A program made the position numbers and the translations under genes. Positions 52,490-61,832 of a stretch of DNA of 64,000 nt are shown here, in pieces. The notes under the pieces were generated by a model, which saw nothing but the letters and a program-made list of their open reading frames with translations, was not told the origin of the DNA and made no database searches. Source of the DNA: Virgibacillus salexigens (GTDB lineage Bacteria > Bacillota > Bacilli > Bacillales > Amphibacillaceae); the NCBI RefSeq assembly GCF_014905415.1, contig NZ_BNEO01000002.1, positions 310,001-374,000 on the forward strand. Reading direction: 5' to 3'. How positions within the stretch are numbered: position 1 is the stretch's first letter; each line of letters opens with the position of its first letter.

Positions 52490-53005
52490 ATGACAGATAA
52501 AATGTTTACAGTAGGAAAAATAATTAATACACACGGAATTAAAGGGGAAGTCAAAGTACTGCGTATAACAGATTTCGAGGAACGATTTGAAATTGGAAAT
52601 ACCCTTTATATTATAAGAGCTAATGATGATCCTCTTACAGTGACCATTACTGGTCATCGCATGCATAAAGGATACGATCTTCTTCAATTTAAGGAGTTTA
52701 CAGATATAAATGATGTTGTTGGATTTAAGGGATTAGAGTTAAAGATTACTGAGAAACAGTTAACCGAGCTAGGTGAGACTGAATTTTATTATCACCAAAT
52801 AATTGGATGTAAGGTATATACCCAAGAAGATAAAGAAATTGGGACGATTAAAGAAATCCTTTCCCCAGGCGCTAATGATGTATGGGTGGTAGGAAGGCAT
52901 TCACGAAAAGATGTATACATTCCATACATTACAGATGTCGTGAAAGAAGTTGATGTTCAATCCCAAAAAGTAATGATTGAACCAATGGAAGGACTGTTGG
53001 ATTGA
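52490..53005 (+). CDS. rimM: 16S rRNA processing protein RimM
   Basis: RimM (171 residues) assists 30S head maturation by binding S19. It starts [23 protein letters not shown] in type, has the N-terminal RimM barrel (1-90) and a C-terminal PRC-barrel ([10 protein letters not shown] onward). The frame opens at GTG 52481, but the GCAGGTGAG string before ATG 52490 is the ribosome-binding site. Its stop overlaps trmD by one base. Confidence 0.95.
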   Translation: MTDKMFTVGKIINTHGIKGEVKVLRITDFEERFEIGNTLYIIRANDDPLTVTITGHRMHKGYDLLQFKEFTDINDVVGFKGLELKITEKQLTELGETEFYYHQIIGCKVYTQEDKEIGTIKEILSPGANDVWVVGRHSRKDVYIPYITDVVKEVDVQSQKVMIEPMEGLLD

Positions 53006-53739
53006 TGCATATTGACGTATTGACATTATTTCCCGAAATGTTTAATGGTGTGTTACAATCCTCCATTTTAAAAAAAGCACAAGATAAAGGCAAATTCACT
53101 TACCAATTAGTTAATTTTCGAGATTATACAGTAAATAAGCATCATAAAGTGGATGATTATCCCTACGGTGGCGGAGCTGGGATGGTTTTAACCCCACAGC
53201 CGGTATTTGATGCGGTTGATGCAATTATGAAAGGCAAAGAATCAAAACCAAGGGTTGTACTAATGTGTCCACAAGGTGAAACCTTCAATCAAAAGAAAGC
53301 GGAAGAATTGGCCAATGAAGAGCACCTAGTGTTTATTTGTGGTCATTATGAAGGATATGATGAGAGAATTCGAGAATATCTTGTTACAGATGAAATTTCA
53401 ATTGGAGACTACGTCTTGACCGGCGGAGAATTAGGTGCGATGGTCGTAATGGATAGTGTCGTTCGGTTACTTCCTCAAGTATTAGGAAATGATACCTCAG
53501 CTCCTCAGGATTCATATTCAACCGGACTGTTGGAGCATCCCCATTATACAAGACCAGCAGATTTTCGAGGGATGAAAGTTCCGGAAGTTCTGTTATCAGG
53601 GAACCATGCTAAAATCGAAGAATGGCGGAAAAACCAGTCATTACAACGGACATATCAACGCCGAAATGATTTATTACATGATTATCCTTTAACAGAAAAA
53701 GAAAAACAACTTCTAAACGAATGGAATACAAATAAGTAG
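53005..53739 (+). CDS. trmD: tRNA (guanine-N1-)-methyltransferase TrmD
   Basis: TrmD (244 residues) makes m1G37 in tRNA, preventing +1 frameshifts. It begins [13 protein letters not shown] and has the SPOUT knot motifs [19 protein letters not shown] and [14 protein letters not shown] 53005 overlaps the rimM stop (TGATG). It is followed by the rplS leader. Confidence 0.97.
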   Translation: MHIDVLTLFPEMFNGVLQSSILKKAQDKGKFTYQLVNFRDYTVNKHHKVDDYPYGGGAGMVLTPQPVFDAVDAIMKGKESKPRVVLMCPQGETFNQKKAEELANEEHLVFICGHYEGYDERIREYLVTDEISIGDYVLTGGELGAMVVMDSVVRLLPQVLGNDTSAPQDSYSTGLLEHPHYTRPADFRGMKVPEVLLSGNHAKIEEWRKNQSLQRTYQRRNDLLHDYPLTEKEKQLLNEWNTNK

Positions 53740-53799
53740 TTGAAGTCTATTATTTCATATGGTATATTAAATGTTGTGCTTAAAGTTTCGTCTTTAGGT

Positions 53800-53864
53800 A
53801 CTATAAACGATGTTCCGCTGTCCCTTAGGAGATAAGAGCATTGGTTTGGAAGGAGTGAAGCAGA
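53800..53864 (+). ncRNA. Possible L19 leader RNA (rplS autoregulatory element)
   Basis: The 125-bp gap before rplS contains a compact, GC-richer segment (about 53810-53850) around CCGCTGTCCCTTAGG and GATAAGAGCA, in the position and style of the L19 leader motif known from Bacillus. Folding was not computed, so the identification rests on position and partial recollection of the motif. Confidence 0.4.
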
Positions 53865-54209
53865 ATGCAAAAAATTATTGAAAACATTACGAAGGATCAA
53901 TTACGTACAGACCACCCTGATTTCCGCCCAGGAGATACAGTAAAAGTACACGTTAAAGTTGTAGAAGGTAGTCGTGAACGTATTCAGGTATTCGAAGGTG
54001 TCGTTATTAAACGTCAAAACGGTGGAATTAGTGAAACATTTACTGTAAGAAAGCTTTCTTATGGTGTAGGTGTAGAACGTACATTCCCAATGCATTCACC
54101 TCGTATTGATAAGATAGAAGTATCTCGTCGTGGTATTGTTCGTCGTGCGAAACTATACTACCTACGAAATCTTCGTGGTAAAGCAGCTCGTATTAAAGAA
54201 CGTCGCTAG
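53865..54209 (+). CDS. rplS: 50S ribosomal protein L19
   Basis: L19 (114 residues) sits at the 30S-50S interface. Family blocks [23 protein letters not shown] and [13 protein letters not shown] are all present, and the C-terminus [11 protein letters not shown] is normal. AAGGAGTG precedes the ATG. A leader with possible autoregulation lies upstream and a strong terminator downstream. Confidence 0.97.
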   Translation: MQKIIENITKDQLRTDHPDFRPGDTVKVHVKVVEGSRERIQVFEGVVIKRQNGGISETFTVRKLSYGVGVERTFPMHSPRIDKIEVSRRGIVRRAKLYYLRNLRGKAARIKERR

Positions 54210-54249
54210 TCGGAAAACGCATGTATACGAGTAAGGTAAATTCTTTTAG

Positions 54250-54285
54250 AAAGGAGCTTGGCAAATGTGCACAAGCTCCTTTTTT
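54250..54285 (+). terminator. Intrinsic terminator after rplS
   Basis: A perfect 11-bp stem, AAAGGAGCTTG (54250-54260) / CAAGCTCCTTT (54272-54282), followed by T-run to 54285. Confidence 0.9.
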
Positions 54286-54369
54286 GCACATGAATTTAAT
54301 GGCAATAGTCTCATACACTAAATAAGTAGTATAAGTAATTATTTTGCCAACAAAGTTGGAGGGGGAAAT

Positions 54370-54942
54370 ATGCCAAAACGGAAAAAAGAAAGTAAGAATG
54401 AATGGTTGGACTGGTTAAAGGCTCTATTGATAGCTTTTGGTATAGCGTTTATTGTTCGCATGTTTTTCTTTGCCCCTATTGTCGTTGACGGACCATCCAT
54501 GTTGCCAACTTTACATAATGGTGATCAATTAATTGTAAATAAATTTACGTATCATTTACATAAACCAGAACGTTTTGATGTGGTTGTTTTTCATGCGTCA
54601 TCCAAAAAAGATTTTATTAAACGTGTGATCGGTCTGCCTGGAGAACATGTTGAAGTGAAAGATAATGTATTGTACATTAATGGAGAAGAGGTAAAAGAAC
54701 CATTCTTAAAGTCCAATGAAGGCAAGTCTCAGCCTTTTCAAATTCATACCGAAGATTTTACATTGGAAAATCTTCCAGGTGGATATCAAGAAATTCCAGC
54801 AGACCATGTTTTGGTATTAGGTGATAATCGTGGGAATTCAACAGATAGTCGAGTGATTGGCGTAATTCCAATGGATCAAATTGTTGGTAAGACTAGCTTA
54901 CTGTACTGGCCGTTAGATAGAATGCAAATGATGGGAAAGTAG
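54370..54942 (+). CDS. lepB: Type I signal peptidase
   Basis: The 190-residue SipS-type peptidase removes signal peptides from exported proteins. It has a charged N-terminus, one membrane anchor (about residues 17-38), the nucleophile Ser43 in GPSMLPTL, the general base Lys84 in FIKRVIGLPGE, and the C-terminal GDNRGNSTDSR box. The single anchor marks the Gram-positive form. A strong GGAGGGGG lies before the ATG. It sits between rplS and rbgA, 8 bp ahead of rbgA. Confidence 0.95.
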   Translation: MPKRKKESKNEWLDWLKALLIAFGIAFIVRMFFFAPIVVDGPSMLPTLHNGDQLIVNKFTYHLHKPERFDVVVFHASSKKDFIKRVIGLPGEHVEVKDNVLYINGEEVKEPFLKSNEGKSQPFQIHTEDFTLENLPGGYQEIPADHVLVLGDNRGNSTDSRVIGVIPMDQIVGKTSLLYWPLDRMQMMGK

Positions 54943-54950
54943 GTTAAATA

Positions 54951-55802
54951 ATGACCATACAATGGTTTCCCGGGCATATGGCAAAAGCTCGGAGAGAAGT
55001 AGAAGAAAAATTAAAGCTTGTTGATTTTGTGATGGAGTTAGTTGATGCAAGGGTGCCTTTATCATCACAAAATCCAATGTTGCAACAAGTATTACAAAAT
55101 AAACCAAAAATGATTGTTATGATGAAAAAGGATTTAGCAGATCCAGATATTACAAATCAGTGGATAAATTATTTTTCAGAAAAACAAATTCCTGCTATCG
55201 CAATTAATGTTAATGATAAAACCGATATAAAGCAGGTTATCCAGCTAGCAAAGGCACAGGCCCAAGCAAAAATGGATAAATTACGTAATAAAGGAATACA
55301 ACCACGGGCAGCTCGTGCCATGATTGTTGGTATACCAAATGTCGGTAAATCGACATTGATTAATCGATTAGCAAATAAAAAAATTGCTAAAACGGGGGAT
55401 AAACCAGGTGTCACGAAGCAACAAATTTGGATTAAAGTAAAAAACGACTTTGAATTACTTGATACGCCTGGAATACTGTGGCCAAAATTCGAAGAGGAAA
55501 TTGTTGGGTATCGACTTGCGGCGATAGGGACAATTAAAGATCAATTATTATCATTGCAGGATATTGTGGCTTATGTAATTACCTATTTGCAGAAGCATTA
55601 TCCTGAAAATCTGGAAAACCGCTATGTCATTAATCGAAACATGGAAGATATGTGGGAAATATTTGTCCATATCGGCAAACAAAGAGGCGCTTTAGGGAGT
55701 GGTGGTAACGTAGATTTTGCAAAAGTTTCCGATATCGTAATGAGAGACTTACGGACTGGAAAACTAGGTAGAATTTCTTTGGAAACACCTGCAGAAGTAT
55801 AA
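54951..55802 (+). CDS. rbgA: RbgA, 50S ribosome biogenesis GTPase
   Basis: RbgA (YlqF, 283 residues) is an essential late 50S assembly GTPase in Bacillus. It is circularly permuted: the G4-like MKKDLAD comes before the P-loop GIPNVGKST (about residues 126-134) and DTPGILWP. The N-terminal IQWFPGHMAKA is the family signature with the His used in catalysis. The C-terminal helical ANTAR-like domain binds rRNA. It is coupled to lepB upstream. Confidence 0.96.
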   Translation: MTIQWFPGHMAKARREVEEKLKLVDFVMELVDARVPLSSQNPMLQQVLQNKPKMIVMMKKDLADPDITNQWINYFSEKQIPAIAINVNDKTDIKQVIQLAKAQAQAKMDKLRNKGIQPRAARAMIVGIPNVGKSTLINRLANKKIAKTGDKPGVTKQQIWIKVKNDFELLDTPGILWPKFEEEIVGYRLAAIGTIKDQLLSLQDIVAYVITYLQKHYPENLENRYVINRNMEDMWEIFVHIGKQRGALGSGGNVDFAKVSDIVMRDLRTGKLGRISLETPAEV

Positions 55803-55934
55803 TACCGTTCATAAACCATAAGGCATGCATCTATTGATGGATGTCTTGTTTCATGTAACGGGTAGTTTTTTGAAATTATAGTCCTTAACATTTATTGCTA
55901 TATCACCGATACTAAATAGAGAGATGGTGTGATG

Positions 55935-56705
55935 ATGAATAAACATTCAATAACTGTATTAAAACAATTATTTGAAGCTGGAGAATTAAGTGAAGAATTA
56001 ATTGCTAACTTGCGTTCCGATGAACGAAAAGGTGTTCAACAATTAATAGCGAGTTATGAAAAGAAACAGCAAAAAAACAAGGAATTGCAGGAGAAATTTT
56101 TACAAATGTCAAGTTATGAACAAAATTGTTTTGCAAAAGGAATGGAATATATTGCTGGAGTTGATGAAGCTGGCAGAGGTCCTTTAGCTGGGCCAGTAGT
56201 TGCTGCTTCAGTGATATTACCTGCGAATTTTGAACTGCTTGGTCTTAATGATTCAAAGCAGTTAACGGAATCCGCTCGAAATCGGTTTTACCAAACAATT
56301 AAAGAAAATGCGATAAGTTACGGTATATCTATTGTAAATAGTGAAACAATCGATCAAGTGAATATATATGAAGCTGCAAAGCTAGCAATGAGGGATGCAA
56401 TTAAGCAACTGCGTCCATCCCCAGAGCATGTATTAATTGATGCTGTTGAGTTGGACAAGCTTTCATGCCCATTTGAATCCATCATTAAAGGAGATGCAAA
56501 AAGTATTTCCATTGCAGCTGCAAGTATCCTAGCAAAAGTAACCCGAGATCATTATATGAAAGCATTACATAGTGAATACCCCATGTATGATTTTGCTTCT
56601 AATATGGGGTATGGTACCAAACAACATATGGAAAATATAAAGAAATACGGGGTTTGTCCTTATCACAGGCGTTCATTTGCACCAGTTAAACATGTTGTCT
56701 CTTAA
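55935..56705 (+). CDS. rnhB: Ribonuclease HII
   Basis: RNase HII (256 residues) removes ribonucleotides from DNA. The catalytic core has IAGVDEAGRGPLAGPV near residues 74-89, LNDSKQL, and IKGDAKSISIAAASILAKVTRD; an N-terminal helical extension of about 70 residues is normal for Bacillus. GTG 55929 and ATG 55932 are also in frame, but ATG 55935 fits best with GGTG upstream. The 132-bp gap after rbgA shows no strong terminator. Confidence 0.94.
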   Translation: MNKHSITVLKQLFEAGELSEELIANLRSDERKGVQQLIASYEKKQQKNKELQEKFLQMSSYEQNCFAKGMEYIAGVDEAGRGPLAGPVVAASVILPANFELLGLNDSKQLTESARNRFYQTIKENAISYGISIVNSETIDQVNIYEAAKLAMRDAIKQLRPSPEHVLIDAVELDKLSCPFESIIKGDAKSISIAAASILAKVTRDHYMKALHSEYPMYDFASNMGYGTKQHMENIKKYGVCPYHRRSFAPVKHVVS

Positions 56706-56726
56706 TCGTAAAGGAGGAAGGGCTCT

Positions 56727-58376
56727 GTGCATGTATCTAGCCTTCATCGTCAATTTATATCCAATCCCGCTTTGTTGACGAAGCCTTTAAAACCAGGGCA
56801 AATTGTGCAAGGGAAAATTACTACCATATATCCAGATAATCAAGCACAGATTCAACTAGGTAATCAGCGCATCATTGCTCAATTACAAGCCTCCCTAAAG
56901 CTTGGCGGCAATTATCATTTTCAAGTCCAAAGCATGGATGAAATTTTGGTGTTAAAGGTTTTAGGAGAACATAATAATTCACAATCAAAACGAAGTTTTC
57001 CATTGTTAGATCAAGTAGGATTGAAAGCATCTAAGTATGCTGTATTGCTGATGGAGCAATTAATACGGGACCATATCCCTTTTGACAAAAACCAATTAAA
57101 GCAAGCATTTGAGTTATTGTCAAAACGCAAAGATAAAGGACAGGCAATCCTAACACTCAAAGAGATGATACGATTTCAGTTTCCAATTACTTCAGCAGTG
57201 TTCGAGGCTTTGCATGCGAAGCGAACGATTTCATTGACGCGACAGATGCAAGGGCTATTGGACTTTATCCAAAAACAAGAAGAACAGCACGCTCCGTTGC
57301 TAGAAAAACAATTGATGCAATTGCTCCGACCTTCTGCTAATACAAATCTTGTTGTACAACAGTTTTTAAGTCGAGCTTTAGCAAAGCAACCAAACTTACA
57401 TGTATTGTTACAGCATATAGGATTTACAAACAATGAGCGTTTGAATAGGAGTAATTTAATTTCTAACTTATATGGATTAATTATAGATAAAGGTTTAAAC
57501 ATAGATAAAGCAGCATCCATTCTAAATAACTGGGAAAAGCAACTTATACTTTCTAAGAATAATCCATCTGTTTTCACCAAAGGAGAATGGCAACAATTCA
57601 AGCAACAAGTTATGGAGTCATTTCCACAACTGCAAAACATCAACTCTACAGGTGATATTGCTGAAGGGCGGCTTTTAGATACTTTAAAGTTGTTGCAAAA
57701 GCAAGATGTATATTCAGAATTAAAAGATGTCTTGCTACTGATTCAAAGACCAAATCATTTGCCATTTCCAAAGGAACAATTCTTATCTTTATTAAACCAG
57801 TACTTACATGTATCTGGGATGGATTATGAACATGGCTTAGTTAATAATAAGCTGCAAGAAGCAAGCATCAAAGGAAACTTGCTATCCCTGTTGCGTAACA
57901 GCGAAGGTATATTTCATGAGCGTATACAGCAAATACTCCATGGAATAAATGGCATACAAGTACAATCCGTAATGGAGTTAGAAAGTAGTTTCTTGCAATC
58001 CCATTTAATCGTTCCCGGAAGTAAATTAGGGTTCAAAAATGATATAGAACTAAACATAGAGGGGAGAAAAACGAAACAGGGTAAGATTGACCCTGATCAT
58101 TGTCGAATACTATTTGTTCTCGATCTCATGCAGATGAAGGAAACGATGATTGAAATGCATATTCAAAATCGACATATTGCAATCACGGTATTTAATAATC
58201 ATAAAAAACTGCATGAACTTTCAAAATCTCTCCAACCGTTATTAAAAACCGGATTACAACAGATGAAGTATACGCTAACTTCTATTTCATTTAAACCTAT
58301 TGAAAATGCCGAAGACAACAAGCAATCATTAGATAGGCAGGTTTACCATACTCAAGGAGTGGATTACAAAGTATGA
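56727..58376 (+). CDS. ylqG: YlqG-type protein with FliK-like C-terminal domain
   Basis: The 549-residue protein corresponds to B. subtilis YlqG, of unknown function. It has a small beta-rich N-terminal domain (about 20-75), a long Gln/Lys/Leu-rich helical middle, and a C-terminal segment (about 459-525) whose pattern, paired beta strands then a helix with LKTGLQQMKY, resembles the flagellar hook-length control (FliK) C-terminal domain. That is my reading, not a database match. The start is GTG after AAAGGAGGAAGGG. It overlaps ylqH by four bases. Confidence 0.75.
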   Translation: MHVSSLHRQFISNPALLTKPLKPGQIVQGKITTIYPDNQAQIQLGNQRIIAQLQASLKLGGNYHFQVQSMDEILVLKVLGEHNNSQSKRSFPLLDQVGLKASKYAVLLMEQLIRDHIPFDKNQLKQAFELLSKRKDKGQAILTLKEMIRFQFPITSAVFEALHAKRTISLTRQMQGLLDFIQKQEEQHAPLLEKQLMQLLRPSANTNLVVQQFLSRALAKQPNLHVLLQHIGFTNNERLNRSNLISNLYGLIIDKGLNIDKAASILNNWEKQLILSKNNPSVFTKGEWQQFKQQVMESFPQLQNINSTGDIAEGRLLDTLKLLQKQDVYSELKDVLLLIQRPNHLPFPKEQFLSLLNQYLHVSGMDYEHGLVNNKLQEASIKGNLLSLLRNSEGIFHERIQQILHGINGIQVQSVMELESSFLQSHLIVPGSKLGFKNDIELNIEGRKTKQGKIDPDHCRILFVLDLMQMKETMIEMHIQNRHIAITVFNNHKKLHELSKSLQPLLKTGLQQMKYTLTSISFKPIENAEDNKQSLDRQVYHTQGVDYKV

Positions 58377-58642
58377 CTGGCAAATATAGCAAGGCAGCAG
58401 CTCTTCGATACGATGAAACGAAACAAGCAGCTCCAGTTGTTTCAGCAGTGGGTAAAGGGTGGGTAGCAGACGACATCATAGAAAAGGCAAAAGAATATAA
58501 TGTCCCTGTATTAGAAGATGCTACGTTAGTAGAATTAGTAGCACAGCTGAATATTAATGAATCAATTCCTGAGGAATTATACGAGGCCGTAGCAGAAGTA
58601 TTTGCCTTTATTTATCGAATGGATCAACAGCTAGAGCAGTAA
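58373..58642 (+). CDS. ylqH: YlqH, stand-alone FlhB C-terminal-domain-like protein
   Basis: The 89-residue protein resembles the cytoplasmic C-terminal domain of FlhB, the flagellar export switch protein: ALRYDETKQAAPVV, then AKEYNVPVLEDATL, then IPEELYEAVAEVFAFIYRM. There is no membrane part. The NPTH autocleavage motif of real FlhB is not present. It overlaps ylqG by four bases, so the pair is co-translated. Known in Bacillus as ylqH; function unknown. Confidence 0.85.
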   Translation: MTGKYSKAAALRYDETKQAAPVVSAVGKGWVADDIIEKAKEYNVPVLEDATLVELVAQLNINESIPEELYEAVAEVFAFIYRMDQQLEQ

Positions 58643-58678
58643 ATACTAATAGGAGGTACAATATTCGACATAACATTG

Positions 58679-58720
58679 ACAATAAATTTCGGTAATTCTT
58701 GTGAAATTTATTGTTTTTTT
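58679..58720 (+). terminator. Intrinsic terminator after ylqH
   Basis: A perfect 12-bp AT-rich stem, ACAATAAATTTC (58679-58690) / GAAATTTATTGT (58703-58714), with a 12-nt loop is followed by seven T (58714-58720). It overlaps the predicted sucC promoter. Confidence 0.8.
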
Positions 58721-58727
58721 ATACAAT
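58699..58727 (+). promoter_or_regulatory. Candidate promoter of sucCD
   Basis: TTGTGA (58699-58704) and TACAAT (58722-58727) are spaced by 17 bp, 35 bp ahead of sucC. The -35 box is in the 3' half of the ylqH terminator. Confidence 0.55.
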
Positions 58728-58761
58728 GGAAATGCAGTGAAATTTGATGGGAGGATTAAGG

Positions 58762-59919
58762 ATGAACATTCATGAGTATCAAGGCAAAGATATTTTGCGA
58801 AAATATGGTGTTAATGTTCCTAATGGATATGTTGCATATACGGTTGACGAAGCTGTAGAAGCTGCAAAAAAATTAGGAAGTGACGTCACAGTAGTAAAAG
58901 CACAAATTCATGCTGGTGGACGTGGTAAAGCCGGTGGGGTAAAAATCGCAAAAAATTTAAATGATGTGCGTACATATGCAAATGAAATACTAGGTAAAAC
59001 ATTGGTAACACATCAAACTGGACCAGAAGGAAAAGAAGTGAAACGCCTTTTAATTGAAGAAGGCTGCGATATTAAAAAGGAATACTATGTTGGGGTTGTA
59101 CTTGATCGCGCAACTTCTCGTGTTGTTATGATGGCATCAGAAGAAGGCGGAACAGAAATTGAAGAAGTTGCAGCAGCAACTCCAGAGAAAATATTCAAAG
59201 AAGTAATTGACCCAGTTGTTGGATTATCAGGCTATCAAGCTCGTAGACTTGCATTCAATATTAATATTCCAGATGAATTAATTGGTAAAGCTGTCAAGTT
59301 TATGACAAGCTTATACAATGCTTTTGTTGATAAAGATTGTTCAATTGCAGAGATCAATCCATTAGTGACAACAGGAGATGGAGAAGTACTAGCTCTAGAC
59401 TCGAAATTAAATTTTGATGATAACGCTTTATTCCGTCAAAAGGATGTGGTTGATTTACGTGATCTAGACGAAGAAGATGAAAAAGAAATCGAAGCTTCCA
59501 AATATGATTTAAGTTATATTCCGCTAGATGGAAACATCGGCTGCATGGTAAATGGAGCTGGTTTAGCTATGTCTACCATGGATATTATTAAACATTATGG
59601 TGGCGATCCAGCAAACTTCCTAGATGTTGGTGGCGGTGCAACAGCAGAAAAAGTAACGGCAGCATTTAAAATCATTCTTTCAGATGCCCATGTCAAAGGA
59701 ATTTTTGTGAATATTTTTGGTGGTATTATGAAATGTGATGTTATTGCTGAAGGTGTCGTAGAAGCTACGAAACAAGTTGGACTTGAAATTCCATTAGTCG
59801 TACGTCTTGAAGGTACGAATGTTTCAAAAGGGAAGCAAATTCTTGAGGAGTCTGGATTAAATATTACATCAGCGAATTCAATGGCTGATGGAGCAGAAAA
59901 AATTGTCTCCATGGTGAAG
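58762..59919 (+). CDS. sucC: Succinyl-CoA ligase, beta subunit
   Basis: SucC (about 386 residues) binds nucleotide and succinate in the TCA-cycle enzyme that converts succinyl-CoA to succinate. It begins [17 protein letters not shown], has the ATP-grasp block [16 protein letters not shown] and ends with the ligase CoA domain ([22 protein letters not shown]). The frame opens at 58744, but ATG 58762 after GGGAGG is the family start. The stop codon follows at 59920-59922, and sucD starts 54 bp later. Confidence 0.96.
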
Positions 59920-59976
59920 TAATAAATAGAATACGATTGACGTTATTATCAGATCTTGCGGAAAGGACGGACGAAG

Positions 59977-60879
59977 ATGAGTGTATATATTAATAAAGAT
60001 ACAAAAGTAATTGTCCAAGGGATTACTGGTGGTACTGCAAAATTTCACACCAAACAAATGCTTGATTATGGCACGAAAATTGTTGGTGGTGTTACTCCAA
60101 AAAAAGGTGGTACTGAGGTAGAAGGTGTCCCTGTATTTAATACTGTACAGGATGCAATTGACGAAACTGGTGCTACAGCTTCGGTTATATATGTACCAGC
60201 CCCATTTGCTGCGGATGCTATCTTAGAAGCTGTGGATGCAGAACTTGATTTAGTAATTTGTATTACTGAGCATATTCCCGTAATGGACATGGTAAAAGTG
60301 AAACGTTATATGGAAGGGAAAAAGACACGTTTAGTTGGACCGAATTGCCCAGGAGTAATTACTGCTGATGAAAGTAAAATTGGTATCATGCCAGGCTATA
60401 TTCATAAAAAAGGTCATATAGGTGTTGTTTCTCGTTCAGGAACATTAACTTATGAAGCTGTTCATCAGCTATCTGAGGAAGGATACGGACAGTCTACTGC
60501 CGTTGGTATTGGTGGGGACCCAGTAAATGGTACGAACTTTATTGATGTACTAGATGCGTTCAACCAAGACCCAGAAACATATGCTGTAATTATGATCGGT
60601 GAAATTGGTGGAACAGCGGAAGAAGAAGCTGCTGAATGGGTAAAAGCAAATATGAAAAAACCAGTTGTCGGATTTATCGGTGGTGCTACTGCTCCTCCAG
60701 GAAAACGTATGGGTCATGCTGGTGCCATTATTTCAGGTGGAAAAGGTACTGCTGACGAAAAGATTCGTATCATGACAGAATGTGGCATTAAAGTAGCAGA
60801 AACGCCTTCTGTAATGGGCGAAACGATGATTAAAGCTCTTGAAGAAAATGGCATTAAAGAAAAGTGTAAAACACATTAA
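59977..60879 (+). CDS. sucD: Succinyl-CoA ligase, alpha subunit
   Basis: SucD (300 residues) binds CoA and carries the phosphorylated His247 in [10 protein letters not shown]. Other blocks are [25 protein letters not shown] and [17 protein letters not shown] 59977 is chosen over the frame opening at 59956 because GAAAGGACGG lies properly before it. It forms the sucCD operon and is followed by a hairpin. Confidence 0.96.
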   Translation: MSVYINKDTKVIVQGITGGTAKFHTKQMLDYGTKIVGGVTPKKGGTEVEGVPVFNTVQDAIDETGATASVIYVPAPFAADAILEAVDAELDLVICITEHIPVMDMVKVKRYMEGKKTRLVGPNCPGVITADESKIGIMPGYIHKKGHIGVVSRSGTLTYEAVHQLSEEGYGQSTAVGIGGDPVNGTNFIDVLDAFNQDPETYAVIMIGEIGGTAEEEAAEWVKANMKKPVVGFIGGATAPPGKRMGHAGAIISGGKGTADEKIRIMTECGIKVAETPSVMGETMIKALEENGIKEKCKTH

Positions 60880-60888
60880 GAAAACATT

Positions 60889-60916
60889 AGGGAACTCAAT
60901 CAAGGTTGGGTTCCCT
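60889..60916 (+). terminator. Hairpin after sucD
   Basis: An 11-bp stem with one G-U pair (60889-60899 / 60906-60916) lies right after sucD. The following bases (CTATAC) lack a T-run, so it may be a weak terminator or a 3'-end stabiliser. Confidence 0.5.
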
Positions 60917-60944
60917 CTATACTATTGGAAAAGGAAGTGTCAAA

Positions 60945-61832
60945 TTGAATGATCAACAAATTCGACTTCTTCATCTGAGCAGATGTCGAGGTGTCTCGCG
61001 AGCGTGGTTACGCAAATGGTGGGATGATCTCTGTTTAACAGAGTTATATCACCTAACACCTCAACAAATTTGCCATGATTTTCAAATGCCTTTAAAGAAC
61101 GCTATTGTGCTTCAAAATGATCTACATCACTATCCCCTCTTACGTCAAATTGAAAAAGATATAGCCAATTATCAGGTAATTACAATACTTGACGATAATT
61201 ATCCCCCTATGTTAAAAGCTATTAAAGATGCACCACTTGTGTTATACGCATCCGGAAATCTCTCATTAATAAATCAGCTTCCGTTATTAAGTGTAATCGG
61301 TACGAGACTGCCATCAGGTGAAGCAATGAAGAAGGTAATTAAAATATTACATCCCTTACTGCTACAAGAATGGGTGATTGTCAGTGGAATGGCCAAAGGA
61401 ATAGACAGTTATGCACATGAGGTTACTTTGAATAAAAATGGGTATACAATAGCTGTATTAGGTGGTGGATTTCATCATATTTACCCAAAGGAGAACACAA
61501 GTTTATTTCAACAAATTAGTAATCGTGGATTAGTTCTTTCTGAATACGCCCCTGAATCCCCTCCTGCAAAATACCATTTTCCTGAAAGAAATCGAATCAT
61601 AAGTGGCTTGAGTTTTGGCACATTAGTGATTGAAGCTAAAGAAAAGAGTGGGACATTGATTACGGTTGAGCAGGCATTAGATCAAGGAAGAGAAGTTTTT
61701 GCCGTCCCAGGTTCTCCATTAAGCTTACAATCCACAGGCTGTCACAAAATGATTCAAGATGGTGCGAAACTAGTAACGAAAGCACAAGATATTTATGAAG
61801 AATGGGAAACGATGAAACATGCATACGTATAA
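60945..61832 (+). CDS. dprA: DNA processing protein DprA
   Basis: DprA (Smf, 295 residues) loads RecA on incoming single-stranded DNA during natural transformation. After an N-terminal helix-hairpin region, the Rossmann domain has VIVSGMAKGIDSYAH, VLGGGFHHIYP, FPERNRIISGLS and AKEKSGTLITVEQALDQGR. The frame runs upstream through the sucD hairpin; the TTG at 60945, 7 nt after AAAGGAAG, gives the family length. It lies between sucD and topA, as in B. subtilis. Confidence 0.93.
   Translation: MNDQQIRLLHLSRCRGVSRAWLRKWWDDLCLTELYHLTPQQICHDFQMPLKNAIVLQNDLHHYPLLRQIEKDIANYQVITILDDNYPPMLKAIKDAPLVLYASGNLSLINQLPLLSVIGTRLPSGEAMKKVIKILHPLLLQEWVIVSGMAKGIDSYAHEVTLNKNGYTIAVLGGGFHHIYPKENTSLFQQISNRGLVLSEYAPESPPAKYHFPERNRIISGLSFGTLVIEAKEKSGTLITVEQALDQGREVFAVPGSPLSLQSTGCHKMIQDGAKLVTKAQDIYEEWETMKHAYV

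Noticed and set aside
57176-57643. Reverse-strand 155-codon open frame inside ylqG
   Set aside because: No ribosome site or family motif; Cys-rich composition mirrors Gln/Leu codons of the sense gene.
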